This document shows positions 11,901-19,917 of a stretch of DNA of 64,000 nt, in pieces. The notes under the pieces are model-generated. The model was not told the DNA's origin, did not search any database, and worked only from the letters and a program-made list of their open reading frames with translations. Both the position numbers and the translations under genes were made by a program. Source of the DNA: Deltaproteobacteria bacterium HGW-Deltaproteobacteria-14 (GTDB taxonomy: Bacteria > Myxococcota_A > UBA9042 > PHBI01); contig PHBI01000013.1 in the NCBI GenBank assembly GCA_002841945.1, positions 1 to 64,000 on the forward strand. The letters run 5' to 3'. Positions within the stretch are counted from its first letter, which is position 1. Every line of letters starts with the position of its first letter.

Positions 11901-13745
11901 ATCGGTGCGTTCAACCACCGCTGGGTGTTCCTCGACCCCAACCCCGACCCGGCGCGCTCATACACCGAGCGGGCCCGGCTCTTCGCGCTCGAGCGCTCGG
12001 ACTGGGACGACTACGACGCGACCACCATCTCCACCGGGGGCGGCGTCTTCTCCCGCGGGGCGAAGTCCATCCCGCTCACCCGCGAGGCGCGGGCGCGGCT
12101 CGGCACCGACCGCCCGGAGGTCAGCGGCGAGGGGCTCATCCGGCTCATCCTGCAGGCCGAGGTGGATCTGCTGTGGAGCGCAGGCGTCGGCACCTACGTC
12201 AAGTGGTCGCAGGAGAGCCACGCCGACGTCGGCGACGCCGCCAACGATCGGGTCCGGGTCGACGCGAGCACGCTCCGCTGCCGGGCCATCGGCGAGCCGG
12301 GAAACCGCGGGCTCACGATGCGCGCGCGCATCGAGTTCGCCGAGCGCGGCGGGCGCGTGAACCTCGACGCCGTGGACAACGCCGCCGGGGTCGATCTCTC
12401 CGACCACGAGGTGAACCTCAAGGTGCTCCTCGCCCACGCCATCGCCGCGGGCGAGCTCGACACCGCGGCGCGGGACCGTTTCCTCGTGGAGGTCGCCGCC
12501 GAGGTGCGCGATCAGGTGCTCGAAGACTGCGCCCGTCAGAGCCTCGCCATCTCCCTCGACGAGGTCCGCAGCAAGGTCGACGTCTGGTCCTTCTTCCACG
12601 CGATGATGTTTCTGCGCGACCGCGTCGGCTACTCCCCTCGGGTCACGCGCATGCCGCGGGGCGCCGAGGTGATCGAGCAGCGCCTCCTCGCGAACAAGGG
12701 GCTCGTGCGCCCCGAGCTCGCGATGCTGCTGTCCTACGCCAAGATGTTCGCCCACACCGGGCTCGAGGCGCACCCGCTCGGGGACACCGACGCGCTGCGG
12801 CCGTTTCTGGCCGACTACTTCCCGGCGCGGGTCGCGGTCGAGCACGGCGACGCGCTCGACGCCCACCTGCTGTTCGAGCGGATCGCCTCGACGATGCAGG
12901 CCAACCGGGTCGTCGACCTGGCCGGGGCGACGCTCCTGCCGACCCTCGCGGTGGCGACCGAGCGGCCGACCCACGAGCTGGTCGCCGCCTACCTCATCGC
13001 CGACGAGGTGCTCGACGCGAGCCCCCTGCGGGCCGCCATCATGAGCACCGGGGCCGCCGTGCCGACCGAGGACGGCTACCGGGCGCTGATCCGGCTGGAG
13101 GGGCTGTTGGCGCGCTCCGCCCGGGCGCTCCTGTGGAGCTGGCCCGAGCCCCTGGAGCTGGCTGACCGGACCCGACTCGCACCTCTGCGCACCGCAGCAC
13201 GCCAACTGATAAATGAAATAGAATCAACCATCTCCGACCGAATGCGGCGCAGCATCCGCGAGACCAGGAGCGAGCTCGTCGCCCGGGGCTTCGACCGCGG
13301 CCTCGCGGGCCGTCTCGCGCGCTCGATGTGGCTCGACCACGCCTTCCCGATCGCGCGCGTCGCGATGGAGATGGAGCTGCCCCCCCTCGACGTCGCTCGC
13401 TCCTGGTTCGCCCTCGGGAGCTCCAGCTGGATCATCGACCTCATCGACGCGAGCTGCCGCCAGAGCTACCCCGATCGCTGGGATCACCTGGCGGTGCAGT
13501 CGATCGTGCGGGCGCTCTTGCACAGCCTCGAGCGCATGGTGCGGCTGCGGTTCGCCCACACAGACGCCAACAACGGCGACGACGGAGGCGACGCGCCTCC
13601 CACCTCGGCCGAGCGCTGGCTCGCGGCCCACGACCTCGACGGCGTGGCGACCCAGATCCACGATCTGGTGCGCGAGCGGATCCCGATCAGCGCCATGCTC
13701 GTCGTCAACGAGCGGCTCAAGTACCGCCTCGACCGCATCGGCTGA
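8910..13745 (+). CDS. NAD-specific glutamate dehydrogenase, giant (about 180 kDa) type
   Basis: The 1611-residue enzyme oxidatively deaminates glutamate to 2-oxoglutarate and ammonia with NAD+ in the cytoplasm. The length matches the Bac_GDH family (1600-1650 aa). The N-terminal third is the regulatory ACT-like region, from SPFARAVVRRVDDSYLYRHN. The catalytic core shows LRAGKVARGGIRWSDRLDDY, VIKNAFIVPTGAKGGFV and the NAD-binding stretch VVGIGDMSGDVFGNGML. The long helical C-terminal region is complete and ends NERLKYRLDRIG. Tandem ATGs at 8910 and 8913 follow GGGAGCAG. No frameshift or missing core motif was seen. Confidence 0.96.
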   Translation: MMHSHLDRAELISRLLGELTEPDPVGDPSCAHLLSPFARAVVRRVDDSYLYRHNMTTLGKQLTESFRWAVPVMTRREVAVRAFEPSVSSHGYRLEGGVVETLMPDQPFIFDTLKLFMEHWSVRVHNVLHIILPIKIAEDGTLDAIDSSAEGAENISYTRWYVEWPTRHGARQVQAEVSRRLVLARQMVEDFHRMNREVKAVANEFDYLATLDGAPEAACSEVRDFLAWLVRDHFVFMGISYYARRGEAVAVIPERGLGSVRNAVTPAGDHTGDVLRFFASSATLTSPLARIRKAADDSVLHRRGKVDEIAVRSFDHAGLAVGGFVIHGMFTFKGLGEPGGSIPILRRKLQRVLDSEGTVRSSYEHKAMVHAFNALPVEYLFEAEDEAVRSLIRMTISATDTHEIATHIAAAPDLRSAYAFIVIPKENYSDDLRHLLQMVLQVELGATYADHRVHLGKSGSVALHFYLTGAPGFAAVDLAAVEAKLVEVGTPWEMRLRRALAREFGDDEGVRLYDAYADAFSEGYADITDPQEALTDIAHLEAVIDAAGLRRFELLANRAAPDEALLRIYGTTDLLLTDVLPIVDNFGVVVIEQYAFEVTPEHVSHRMTVNTLRVRRGDPDLMLQRSELVDALNAVFDRRMRSDRLNRVLIPARLRWREVDVLRAYFQYARQLGSQLTLEIVQKTLIAHRSYVHTLARLFRTRFDPDLALLPAARAVTVAALEKELLAALDGVSGFEEDRILRTFLNLIQATLRTNTYRSSTPQDEHYLSFKLQCDRIPDMPAPRPLYEIYVHHARLEGTHLRAGKVARGGIRWSDRLDDYRSEVLGLLTTQVIKNAFIVPTGAKGGFVLTTPPEDPLEARRLAGDLYRVFIRGLLDVTDNVVASVVVPPARVIRYDDDDPYLVVAADKGTTHLSDAANAIARDYGFWLDDAFASGGSTGYDHKALAIAARGAWVAVRRHLLEVGLDPERDPVKVVGIGDMSGDVFGNGMLSSRTLRLIGAFNHRWVFLDPNPDPARSYTERARLFALERSDWDDYDATTISTGGGVFSRGAKSIPLTREARARLGTDRPEVSGEGLIRLILQAEVDLLWSAGVGTYVKWSQESHADVGDAANDRVRVDASTLRCRAIGEPGNRGLTMRARIEFAERGGRVNLDAVDNAAGVDLSDHEVNLKVLLAHAIAAGELDTAARDRFLVEVAAEVRDQVLEDCARQSLAISLDEVRSKVDVWSFFHAMMFLRDRVGYSPRVTRMPRGAEVIEQRLLANKGLVRPELAMLLSYAKMFAHTGLEAHPLGDTDALRPFLADYFPARVAVEHGDALDAHLLFERIASTMQANRVVDLAGATLLPTLAVATERPTHELVAAYLIADEVLDASPLRAAIMSTGAAVPTEDGYRALIRLEGLLARSARALLWSWPEPLELADRTRLAPLRTAARQLINEIESTISDRMRRSIRETRSELVARGFDRGLAGRLARSMWLDHAFPIARVAMEMELPPLDVARSWFALGSSSWIIDLIDASCRQSYPDRWDHLAVQSIVRALLHSLERMVRLRFAHTDANNGDDGGDAPPTSAERWLAAHDLDGVATQIHDLVRERIPISAMLVVNERLKYRLDRIG

Positions 13746-13772
13746 GGACGAGCAGCGGCAGGGCGGAGACCG

Positions 13773-13798
13773 GAGTCCGCAGCTGGCGGTGCGGACTC
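13773..13798. terminator. Hairpin between convergent genes
   Basis: GAGTCCGC (13773-13780) and GCGGACTC (13791-13798) form an 8-bp perfect stem with a 10-base loop, 28 bp after the glutamate dehydrogenase stop. There is no T-run, so intrinsic termination is uncertain. Confidence 0.45.
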
Positions 13799-13862
13799 GC
13801 GCGCCAGCGCGGCCGCGTACCGCCCGCGTAGGACGCAGGTCGTCGACCGATACGGCGCCCGA

Positions 13863-13888
13863 CGTCGGCGCGAGCGCTCGCGCCGACG
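13863..13888. repeat. Perfect 26-bp palindrome between convergent genes
   Basis: CGTCGGCGCGAGC is followed immediately by its exact reverse complement. It lies 7 bp beyond the stop of the minus-strand Cys-rich gene and downstream of the plus-strand dehydrogenase. It could be a two-way terminator stem or a protein-binding site. Confidence 0.7.
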
Positions 13889-13895
13889 GCCGGGG

Positions 13896-15959
13896 TCACG
13901 GCTCGCGGTGGTAGACGAGCCCGGTGACCGGGCTGCCCGAGGGGCTCCGCTCGCCACCGACCAGCATCCAGTCGCCGCCGTCGCCCCAGACGTCGAGGAG
14001 CCCGGTGCCGGCGCCCGCGACCGTGCCGAGCTCGTAGCGCTGCCACGAGGCTGCGGCGCTGAGGTCGGCCCCGCTCCGCGCGACGAGGAGCTCGAGCCGA
14101 CGCGGCCCGGCGTCGCTGGTGCCGGTCATGCTCCAACCCGCCACCACGACCAGCCCGCCCCCCGCCCAGACGCCCTCGAAGTGGTGCTGCTCCTGGGCCG
14201 CGACGACGGTCTCGGGGTTGAGATCCCACACCCCGTTCGGGCTGTTGGTCCGGAGGTAGCCGTAGCCGCCGACGACCACGAAGCGCCCGGCGGCGACCGC
14301 CGCGGCGTCGTTCGAGGTCATGCGCGACTGGCCGGGATCGAAGGCCGCGACCTGCCAGCTGCCGCCGGCGGTGCCGTTGTGGCTGTAGACGTCGTTGAAC
14401 CAGCGCCGCACGCCGTCCGAGCCGGTCGCCTGGAAGAGATCCCCGGGGGCGACGAGGCTCGCGGTGCAGGTCACTCCAGCGCAGCTCACCGACCCGGTGA
14501 TGGCGCGCAGCGTCGGATCCTCGGCGATGAGCACGCTCTGGGCGTTGCAGACGGCGTCCTGGGCGGTGGGAGACGACGCGGCGCAGCGCCGGACCCACGG
14601 CCCCCCCGAGCTGCCCTCCCCGACGACCCACAGGCGCACGGCGCCTTCACCGTCCTGGTAGGACCAGAGCCCATGGAGGTCGCCCACGCCGCTCGCCTCG
14701 AGGGCGAAGCGCAGCGGCTGTCCGTCGCTCCACTGGCCGTCGACGTACGTCCACAGGACCCCGGCTTCGTCCACCGCGAAGCCCCGATGGACCGCGGTGA
14801 AGCGCGCCGCCTGGCGGGTCCCGCCAAACGGGGTGACCGCGCCCGCGTCGGAGACCTCGGCCAAGAACCCGCCCGCGTCGTCGGTGGCGTCGTAGGCCTC
14901 GACCGCGGCGACCCACCGGCCGGCGTGGCGGTCGAGGCGGCGCAGGCGGCGACCCTCGCCGGCGCTCGCCGCCGCGGCGTGGGTGACGGTGAACCCGCGA
15001 CAAGCGCCCGCGACGCACAGGTCGGCCACCGTCGCCGCGTCGTCGTCGTCGCACGCGTCGCCGTCGAGCTTGTCCTCGCAGCCCGGGCTCGGCGGCACGC
15101 AGCCCTCGATGGGCGTGAAGACGCAGCTGCCTGCGGTGCAGGCGTCGCTCGTGCAGGGATCCTCGTCGTCGCACGGCACCGGCGCGCCGACGCACTCGCC
15201 GCCGGCGCACAGGTCACCGGTCGTGCAGGCGTCGCCGTCGTCGCAGCCACCGGCGACGGCGCTGTGACCGCACCCGCTCGCGCTGCAGAAGTCGACGGTG
15301 CATGGGTTGTCATCGTCGCACTGCGGGGAGACGAACCCGACGCATGCGCCCTGGTGGCAGGTCGCGCCGACACTGCACGGGAGCCCGTCATCGCAAGCGT
15401 CGCCGTCCGCACGCGGGCCGGTGGTGCAGGCGCCGGTCGCGGGGTCGCACACGCCGCGATCGCACGGGATCCCGGCTGGGTCCGGGCAGCTCCGGGCGAC
15501 CCCGGTGCACCCGACCCCCGGCTCGCAGACGTCGTCGGTGCACGGATCACCGTCGTCGCAGGCGAGCTCCCCCGTGCCGACGCAGACGCCCCCGTCGCAG
15601 CTGCTCTCGGTGGTGCACGGATCCTCGTCGTCGCAGGCGCCGTCCCGGGGCGCACCGGCGACGCAGCTGCCGGACGCGCAGGCTCCCATCCCGGTGCACG
15701 GGTTGCCGTCGTCGCAGCCCGCCCCGTCCTCGGCCGTAGCGGCGGCGCAGGTTCCGCCGGGGAGGCAGGTCGCGACCTCGCAGGTCCCGAGCACGAGCGC
15801 GGTGCAGTCGCTGGCGTCGTCGCAGTCCGGGGCCACCACGCCGCTGAGCACCGGCGGCGCCGGGCCATCCTCGAGGGCGTTGAGGGCGACGGCGTGGTCC
15901 TCGTTGGCGCAGGCGAAGAGCCCGAGGGTGAGAAAGCCGATTGTCCCGACGCGCATCAT
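13896..15959 (-). CDS. Cys-rich lipoprotein with CDDGDPCT repeats
   Basis: This 687-residue protein starts at tandem ATGs (15959/15956), after a G-rich possible ribosome site. The signal MMRVGTIGFLTLGLFAC ends in a plausible lipobox. Residues about 45-310 hold eight units of the form CDDGxPCT-x5-C-x2-GxC (GCDDGNPCT, ACDDEDPCT, ACDDGDPCT, QCDDDNPCT and others). The last unit has lost its Cys (ACDDDDAAT). The remaining 350 or so residues have no Cys repeats and contain Trp/Gly-rich beta segments that could form a propeller or lectin-like fold (VVGEGSSGGPWVRRC, VVVAGWSMTGTSDAG). Such Cys-rich repeats are common in myxobacterial surface proteins; calcium or disulfide stabilisation is inference. 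The longer track start (16067) lacks a signal peptide. Confidence 0.8.
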   Translation of the reverse strand: MMRVGTIGFLTLGLFACANEDHAVALNALEDGPAPPVLSGVVAPDCDDASDCTALVLGTCEVATCLPGGTCAAATAEDGAGCDDGNPCTGMGACASGSCVAGAPRDGACDDEDPCTTESSCDGGVCVGTGELACDDGDPCTDDVCEPGVGCTGVARSCPDPAGIPCDRGVCDPATGACTTGPRADGDACDDGLPCSVGATCHQGACVGFVSPQCDDDNPCTVDFCSASGCGHSAVAGGCDDGDACTTGDLCAGGECVGAPVPCDDEDPCTSDACTAGSCVFTPIEGCVPPSPGCEDKLDGDACDDDDAATVADLCVAGACRGFTVTHAAAASAGEGRRLRRLDRHAGRWVAAVEAYDATDDAGGFLAEVSDAGAVTPFGGTRQAARFTAVHRGFAVDEAGVLWTYVDGQWSDGQPLRFALEASGVGDLHGLWSYQDGEGAVRLWVVGEGSSGGPWVRRCAASSPTAQDAVCNAQSVLIAEDPTLRAITGSVSCAGVTCTASLVAPGDLFQATGSDGVRRWFNDVYSHNGTAGGSWQVAAFDPGQSRMTSNDAAAVAAGRFVVVGGYGYLRTNSPNGVWDLNPETVVAAQEQHHFEGVWAGGGLVVVAGWSMTGTSDAGPRRLELLVARSGADLSAAASWQRYELGTVAGAGTGLLDVWGDGGDWMLVGGERSPSGSPVTGLVYHREP

Positions 15960-16167
15960 CGTGAGCCGCCCCCCGCGCACCCTGTCCAGCCAGCGCCGGC
16001 GAGGCGCGTGACCGCCTGCAGCATAGCAGAAACGAAGAAGAAGACAGCGATCGCGCCGAGACCCCACGGGCGAACGGCCTCATCGCGGGCTGCTTGCGGC
16101 CTGCGGGGCGAGCGATGGATCCGGCGGCCCCGCCGCCTCCACCCTCCGCCGAGTCTCCTGGCCTCTC

Positions 16168-17019
16168 CTAGCCTCGCGTCCAGCTGTGGCCGTCCCACAC
16201 GACGCGCTGCAGCGTCGCCGTCGCCGGCGGCCCGCTCGGGTGCAGGGGGTCGCCGGGCAGCGCGATGCAGAGGGCGCCGTCGACGGTGACGACGGTCGGC
16301 CGGATGGCCGGGACCGGGCGCGAGGCGGCCCAAGCGATGAGCTCGGCGGCGTCGGCGTGGCGAGCGAGCTCGCCGAGGATCCAGAAGGTGGGCGGCGCGA
16401 GGCTGAGCGCCTCCGTGGCGTGACGGGTGAGGGCCGCGTCGGCGCCGAGCCAGATCGAGTCCGTGGTCTCCGCCGCGTCGTGGTGCGGCTCCTGGCCGGC
16501 CGGGGCGCGCGCCACGAAGAAACGGGTGTCGAAGCGGCGCTTCTCGATCGGCGGGGTGATCCAGTGGTCGAAGTACGTGAGCGCCCCGCCGTCGAGGCGC
16601 AGATCGAGCTCGACCAGGAGGCTCGGGAAGGACACGTCTCCGCTGAGGACCGCGGGCCGCGCGGCGGCGAGGGCGGCCACGCGGTCCGGGCCGAGGGGCG
16701 CGCCGGCGGCGTCGGTCCCGAGCAGGATGCCGGCCTCCTCGAAGGTCTCGCGGAGCGCGCAGACGACGAGCGCCAGCGCCGGTTCGGGGTCGTCGACGCC
16801 GTGCATGCGCGCGACGAGGCCCGCGGAGTCGACGCCGTCGAGGCGATCGAGGACCCGCTGATCGCGATCGAGGACGTCGAGGCGCCCCCCCGGGAAGACC
16901 CAGGCGTTCGCCATGAAGGCGCTCTTCGCGTGGCGGCAGACGAAGAACACCTCGGGCGGCGCGTCCCCCGACAACAGCACGATGGTCGCCGCGGGATCGG
17001 GCACGGCGGCGGTCGTCAT
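16168..17019 (-). CDS. Nudix hydrolase family protein
   Basis: This 283-residue cytosolic protein has a Nudix box with a long insertion: FPGGRLD, then about 45 residues, then ALRETFEEAGILLG, giving the REx2EExG metal-binding core. Length and insertion resemble the NUDT8/NUDT19-like CoA or organic-pyrophosphate hydrolases more than MutT; the substrate is unknown. I chose ATG 17019 because GAGG lies about 9 bases upstream and the box is correctly placed; the track start at 17238 extends into the RibBA-like gene. It starts 17 bp after the RibBA-like stop and is probably translated from the same mRNA. Confidence 0.85.
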   Translation of the reverse strand: MTTAAVPDPAATIVLLSGDAPPEVFFVCRHAKSAFMANAWVFPGGRLDVLDRDQRVLDRLDGVDSAGLVARMHGVDDPEPALALVVCALRETFEEAGILLGTDAAGAPLGPDRVAALAAARPAVLSGDVSFPSLLVELDLRLDGGALTYFDHWITPPIEKRRFDTRFFVARAPAGQEPHHDAAETTDSIWLGADAALTRHATEALSLAPPTFWILGELARHADAAELIAWAASRPVPAIRPTVVTVDGALCIALPGDPLHPSGPPATATLQRVVWDGHSWTRG

Positions 17020-17035
17020 ATCGCCGCCTCGCCGC

Positions 17036-18172
17036 TCATCGGCACGCCGCCTCGGGCTCGCCCTCCATGGTGACCCAGCCCACGATCTCGATACCGTGAC
17101 CGCTGAGTCCCTTGAACGGCCGCTTGTGGCTCGTGACGACGCGGATCTTCGACAGCCCCAGGTCGCTGAGGATCTGCGCGCCGATCCCGAAGTCGTGAAA
17201 CCCCATCGTCGGCCGGCCGACGCCGTCGTCCCGCTCACCGCGGGCCATCGCGCCGTACGCGCGCAGGCGGTCCGAGAGCGGATCCTCGTCGCCGTCCGGG
17301 CGCATGTAGACGACGACCCCCGCCCCCTCAGCCACCATGCGGCGCAGCGCCCACGCGAGGCGCGAGCGCGACGGCATGAAGTCGAGGCCGAACACGTCGC
17401 CGAGGGGGTCGGCCCGGTGAACCCGGACCAACGTCGGCTCGCGCGAGATGTCGCCGTGGATGAGCGCGAGGTGGGTCTGGCCGTTGACGGTGTCCTCGTA
17501 GACCCGCACGTCGAAGTCGCCGAACTCGGTGGGCAGGCGCGCCTGGCTGACGCAGTGGACGAGGCGCTCGTGCTCGAGGCGGTAGCGGATGAGGTCGGCG
17601 ACCGTGGTCACGAGGATGTCGTGGCGGGCGCCGAACTCGAGGAGCTTCGGGAGCCGCATCATGGTGCCGTCCACCCCCATGACCTCGCAGATCACCCCCG
17701 CGGGGGCGCGCCCCGCGAGGCGGGCGAGGTCCACCGAGCCCTCGGTCTGTCCCGATCGCACCAGCACCCCGCCGCGGCGCGCGCGCAGCGGGAAGACGTG
17801 CCCGGGACCGACGAAGTCGTCGGCGCGTGAGGCGGGGTTCACGGCGGCGAGGATCGTCATCGCGCGGGCGCGCGCGCCGATGCCCCCGTGTTCGCGGTGG
17901 TCGATGCTGCGGGTGAACGCCGTCTGCAGCGGGGCGAGGTTGTTCTCGACCATCGGCTCGAGGCGGAGCGCGTCGCAGCGCTCGCCGGACAGGGCGAGGC
18001 AGATGAGCCCCCGCCCCTCGCGGGCCATGAAGCCGATCTGCTCGGCCGTGACCGCGTCTGCGGCGGCGACCAGATCCCCCTCGTTCTCGCGATCCTCGTC
18101 GTCAACGAGGATCACCATGCGGCCCTCCGCGATGGCGGCGATGGCAGCTTCGACGGGGGCGATCTGGCGCAC
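17036..18172 (-). CDS. RibBA-like protein (DHBP synthase + GTP cyclohydrolase II domains) with degenerate active sites
   Basis: The 378-residue protein has a RibB half (about 1-205) and a RibA half (about 206-378), normally making the two riboflavin precursors. The RibB half keeps VDDEDRENEGDL, GHVFPLRARRGGVLVR and ICEVMGVDGTM, but the usual RxGHTEA reads RSGQTEG, replacing the metal-ligand His with Gln. The codon is CAG, one base from CAC. The usual TGISA-type segment is also changed (GGIGARARAM). The RibA half lacks the three zinc Cys: where SECLTGDVFGSLRCDCG is expected it reads RADPLGDVFGLDFMPSR. GTG 18172 follows GGAG with 5-base spacing; GTG 18178 is less well spaced. It may be a paralog with another role, or inactive. 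Confidence 0.85.
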   Translation of the reverse strand: MRQIAPVEAAIAAIAEGRMVILVDDEDRENEGDLVAAADAVTAEQIGFMAREGRGLICLALSGERCDALRLEPMVENNLAPLQTAFTRSIDHREHGGIGARARAMTILAAVNPASRADDFVGPGHVFPLRARRGGVLVRSGQTEGSVDLARLAGRAPAGVICEVMGVDGTMMRLPKLLEFGARHDILVTTVADLIRYRLEHERLVHCVSQARLPTEFGDFDVRVYEDTVNGQTHLALIHGDISREPTLVRVHRADPLGDVFGLDFMPSRSRLAWALRRMVAEGAGVVVYMRPDGDEDPLSDRLRAYGAMARGERDDGVGRPTMGFHDFGIGAQILSDLGLSKIRVVTSHKRPFKGLSGHGIEIVGWVTMEGEPEAACR

Positions 18173-18509
18173 GGGCACTCCTTCGGGGAGACCGGGAGCG
18201 CATACCACACCCCCTCCCCGCGACCGATGAAATTCCTTCGTCGGGGGCGCGTCGACCGGCCGCCGATCGACGGTGTCCGGAGCGCGCTCCATGCTGTCGC
18301 CCGACTTGACGGCCCGCGCCGCGATCGGACAGGTTGTTGCGCGCCTCGCGCGGCACGCGAGGCGGCGGCACCGCGCCGCATGACCCGACCACGCCCGGGC
18401 CTCTCGCGGTGGAATCAGACCGATGACGAGTCACCCGGCCGCGGACAAAGAGCGAACGCGACCGTGAGCCGACCGAGACGCCCAGCCGACCCGACGCGAG
18501 GACATCCCC
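18173..18509. other. Divergent intergenic region, no riboswitch recognised
   Basis: The region separates the RibBA-like gene from mtnD. I looked for an RFN (FMN) element on the minus strand and SAM-type elements on the plus strand and found neither. A GAGGAC just upstream of ATG 18510 serves as the mtnD ribosome site. A TTGACG near 18305 could be a -35 element but has no convincing partner. Confidence 0.45.
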
Positions 18510-19058
18510 ATGGCACGACTCCAGCCGCTGTGGACCGCCGCCGCATCGACGGACGCCGCTGAGATCACGACATTTCTGCGCGCGCGCGGCGTCACTTACG
18601 AGCGCTGGCCGCTGCCGGACGCCGTCCGCACCGTCGCTGCCCAGCCGCGCCTCGACGACGCCGACAAGGCGCGGCTGCTCGCCGCGTTCTCCGCCGAGCT
18701 GGCCGCGAAGGCCGCGGGCCAGGGGTACGGGAGCGCCGACGTCGTCGCGATCCGCCCGGATCTGCCCGGGGTGGACGACGCCCTCGCCAGGTTCGACCGC
18801 GTCCACTTCCACGACGACGACGAGGTGCGCGCCATCGTCGCCGGCCACGGCGTCTTCGGCTTCACGGATGACGACGGGCGGCAGTTCCTGCTGACCGTCG
18901 AGGCCGGCGACTACATCAGCGTCCCCGCGGGGATCTGGCATTGGTTCTACTGCGGGAGCGACAAGTTCATCACCGCGCTCCGCCTCTTCCGCGACAGCGC
19001 CGGCTGGGTCCCGCGCTACCGCTCCACCGACCGCGGCGTCCCGCAGGCTCGGGCGTGA
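18510..19058 (+). CDS. mtnD: Acireductone dioxygenase (ARD, cupin)
   Basis: This 182-residue cupin of the methionine salvage pathway oxidises the acireductone 1,2-dihydroxy-5-(methylthio)pentene to the keto-acid precursor of methionine and formate. The ARD metal site is present: HFHDDDEVRAI supplies two His and the Glu, and PAGIWHWF supplies the third His. Length matches the family (about 180). The start follows GAGGAC. The stop overlaps the GTG of mtnB in a GTGA junction, so the two are translationally coupled. Confidence 0.94.
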   Translation: MARLQPLWTAAASTDAAEITTFLRARGVTYERWPLPDAVRTVAAQPRLDDADKARLLAAFSAELAAKAAGQGYGSADVVAIRPDLPGVDDALARFDRVHFHDDDEVRAIVAGHGVFGFTDDDGRQFLLTVEAGDYISVPAGIWHWFYCGSDKFITALRLFRDSAGWVPRYRSTDRGVPQARA

Positions 19059-19723
19059 GCGCGGGCGCGCCGGGCGCGCTCGACGACGACACCCTCGAGC
19101 TGCGCGAGCAGCTCGCGGACCTCGGCCGGCGCTACCACACCGCCGGCTGGCTGATGGGGACGAGCGGCAACCTGAGCGCTCGCCTCCGGGGGAGCGGCGG
19201 CGCCAGCGACGACGACCGCGTCGTGGTGACCGCCAGCGGGCGCCACAAGGGGCGCCTGGGCACCGAGGACTTCGTGGTCGTGGACCTCGCCGGCCGCCTG
19301 CTGGCGGCGGGCCGCGACGCCCGCCCGAGCGCCGAGACCTCGCTCCACCTCGCGATCTACCGCCACACGCCCGACGCTGGCCTCGCGCTGCACGTCCACA
19401 CCGTCGCCTCCACCCTCGTCGCCCCCGACGGGCCAGGCGGCGACGTCGCCATCGGGCACGCCCACTTTCGCGGGTTCGAGATGATCAAGGGCTTCAACCT
19501 GTGGGAGGAGGACGCGACGGCCGCGTTGCCGATCTTCGCCAATCGCCCCCACGTCCCCGACATCGCGGCCGCGGTCGAGCGCTACTACGCCACGCCACGC
19601 GGCGTCCCAGCGTTCGTGATCCGTGGGCACGGCCTCACGGCCTGGGGGGCCGACGGCTTCACGGCCGACCGCCACCTCGAGGTGGCGGAGTTCCTCTGCC
19701 GGATCGCCGTGGCGCGCCGTTGA
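19055..19723 (+). CDS. mtnB: Methylthioribulose-1-phosphate dehydratase
   Basis: The 222-residue class II aldolase-fold enzyme dehydrates methylthioribulose-1-phosphate in methionine salvage. Seen in the sequence are the phosphate-binding TSGNLSAR near the N-terminus, the zinc-site HVHTVAS, and IRGHGLTAWG with its C-terminal His. The start is GTG 19055, overlapping the mtnD stop by four bases. An upstream in-frame start at 18941 in the track is inside mtnD and is rejected. Other salvage enzymes (mtnA, mtnC) are not in the window. Confidence 0.93.
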   Translation: MSAGAPGALDDDTLELREQLADLGRRYHTAGWLMGTSGNLSARLRGSGGASDDDRVVVTASGRHKGRLGTEDFVVVDLAGRLLAAGRDARPSAETSLHLAIYRHTPDAGLALHVHTVASTLVAPDGPGGDVAIGHAHFRGFEMIKGFNLWEEDATAALPIFANRPHVPDIAAAVERYYATPRGVPAFVIRGHGLTAWGADGFTADRHLEVAEFLCRIAVARR

Positions 19724-19917
19724 CGGCCGGGACCCGCGGCTTCGCGGAAAGCGAGCTTCCGGCCCACGGCGCTCGAGCCGCGGGACCGGACCCGCTCGGC
19801 GTCATCGCTGGAACGACGCCCGAGAGACGAGGCGGGTGGCGGCCGCGGCCGTCCCACCCAAAGCGGCGTTCATAAAGGCCTGCGCGGCAGACCGGTGACG
19901 GCGCCGCGCCAGGAGCG

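Noticed and set aside
18173-18509. RFN (FMN) riboswitch upstream of the RibBA-like gene, or SAM riboswitch upstream of mtnD
   Set aside because: The conserved RFN strings (such as AGGGTGAAATTCCC-like) and SAM-I core strings are absent.
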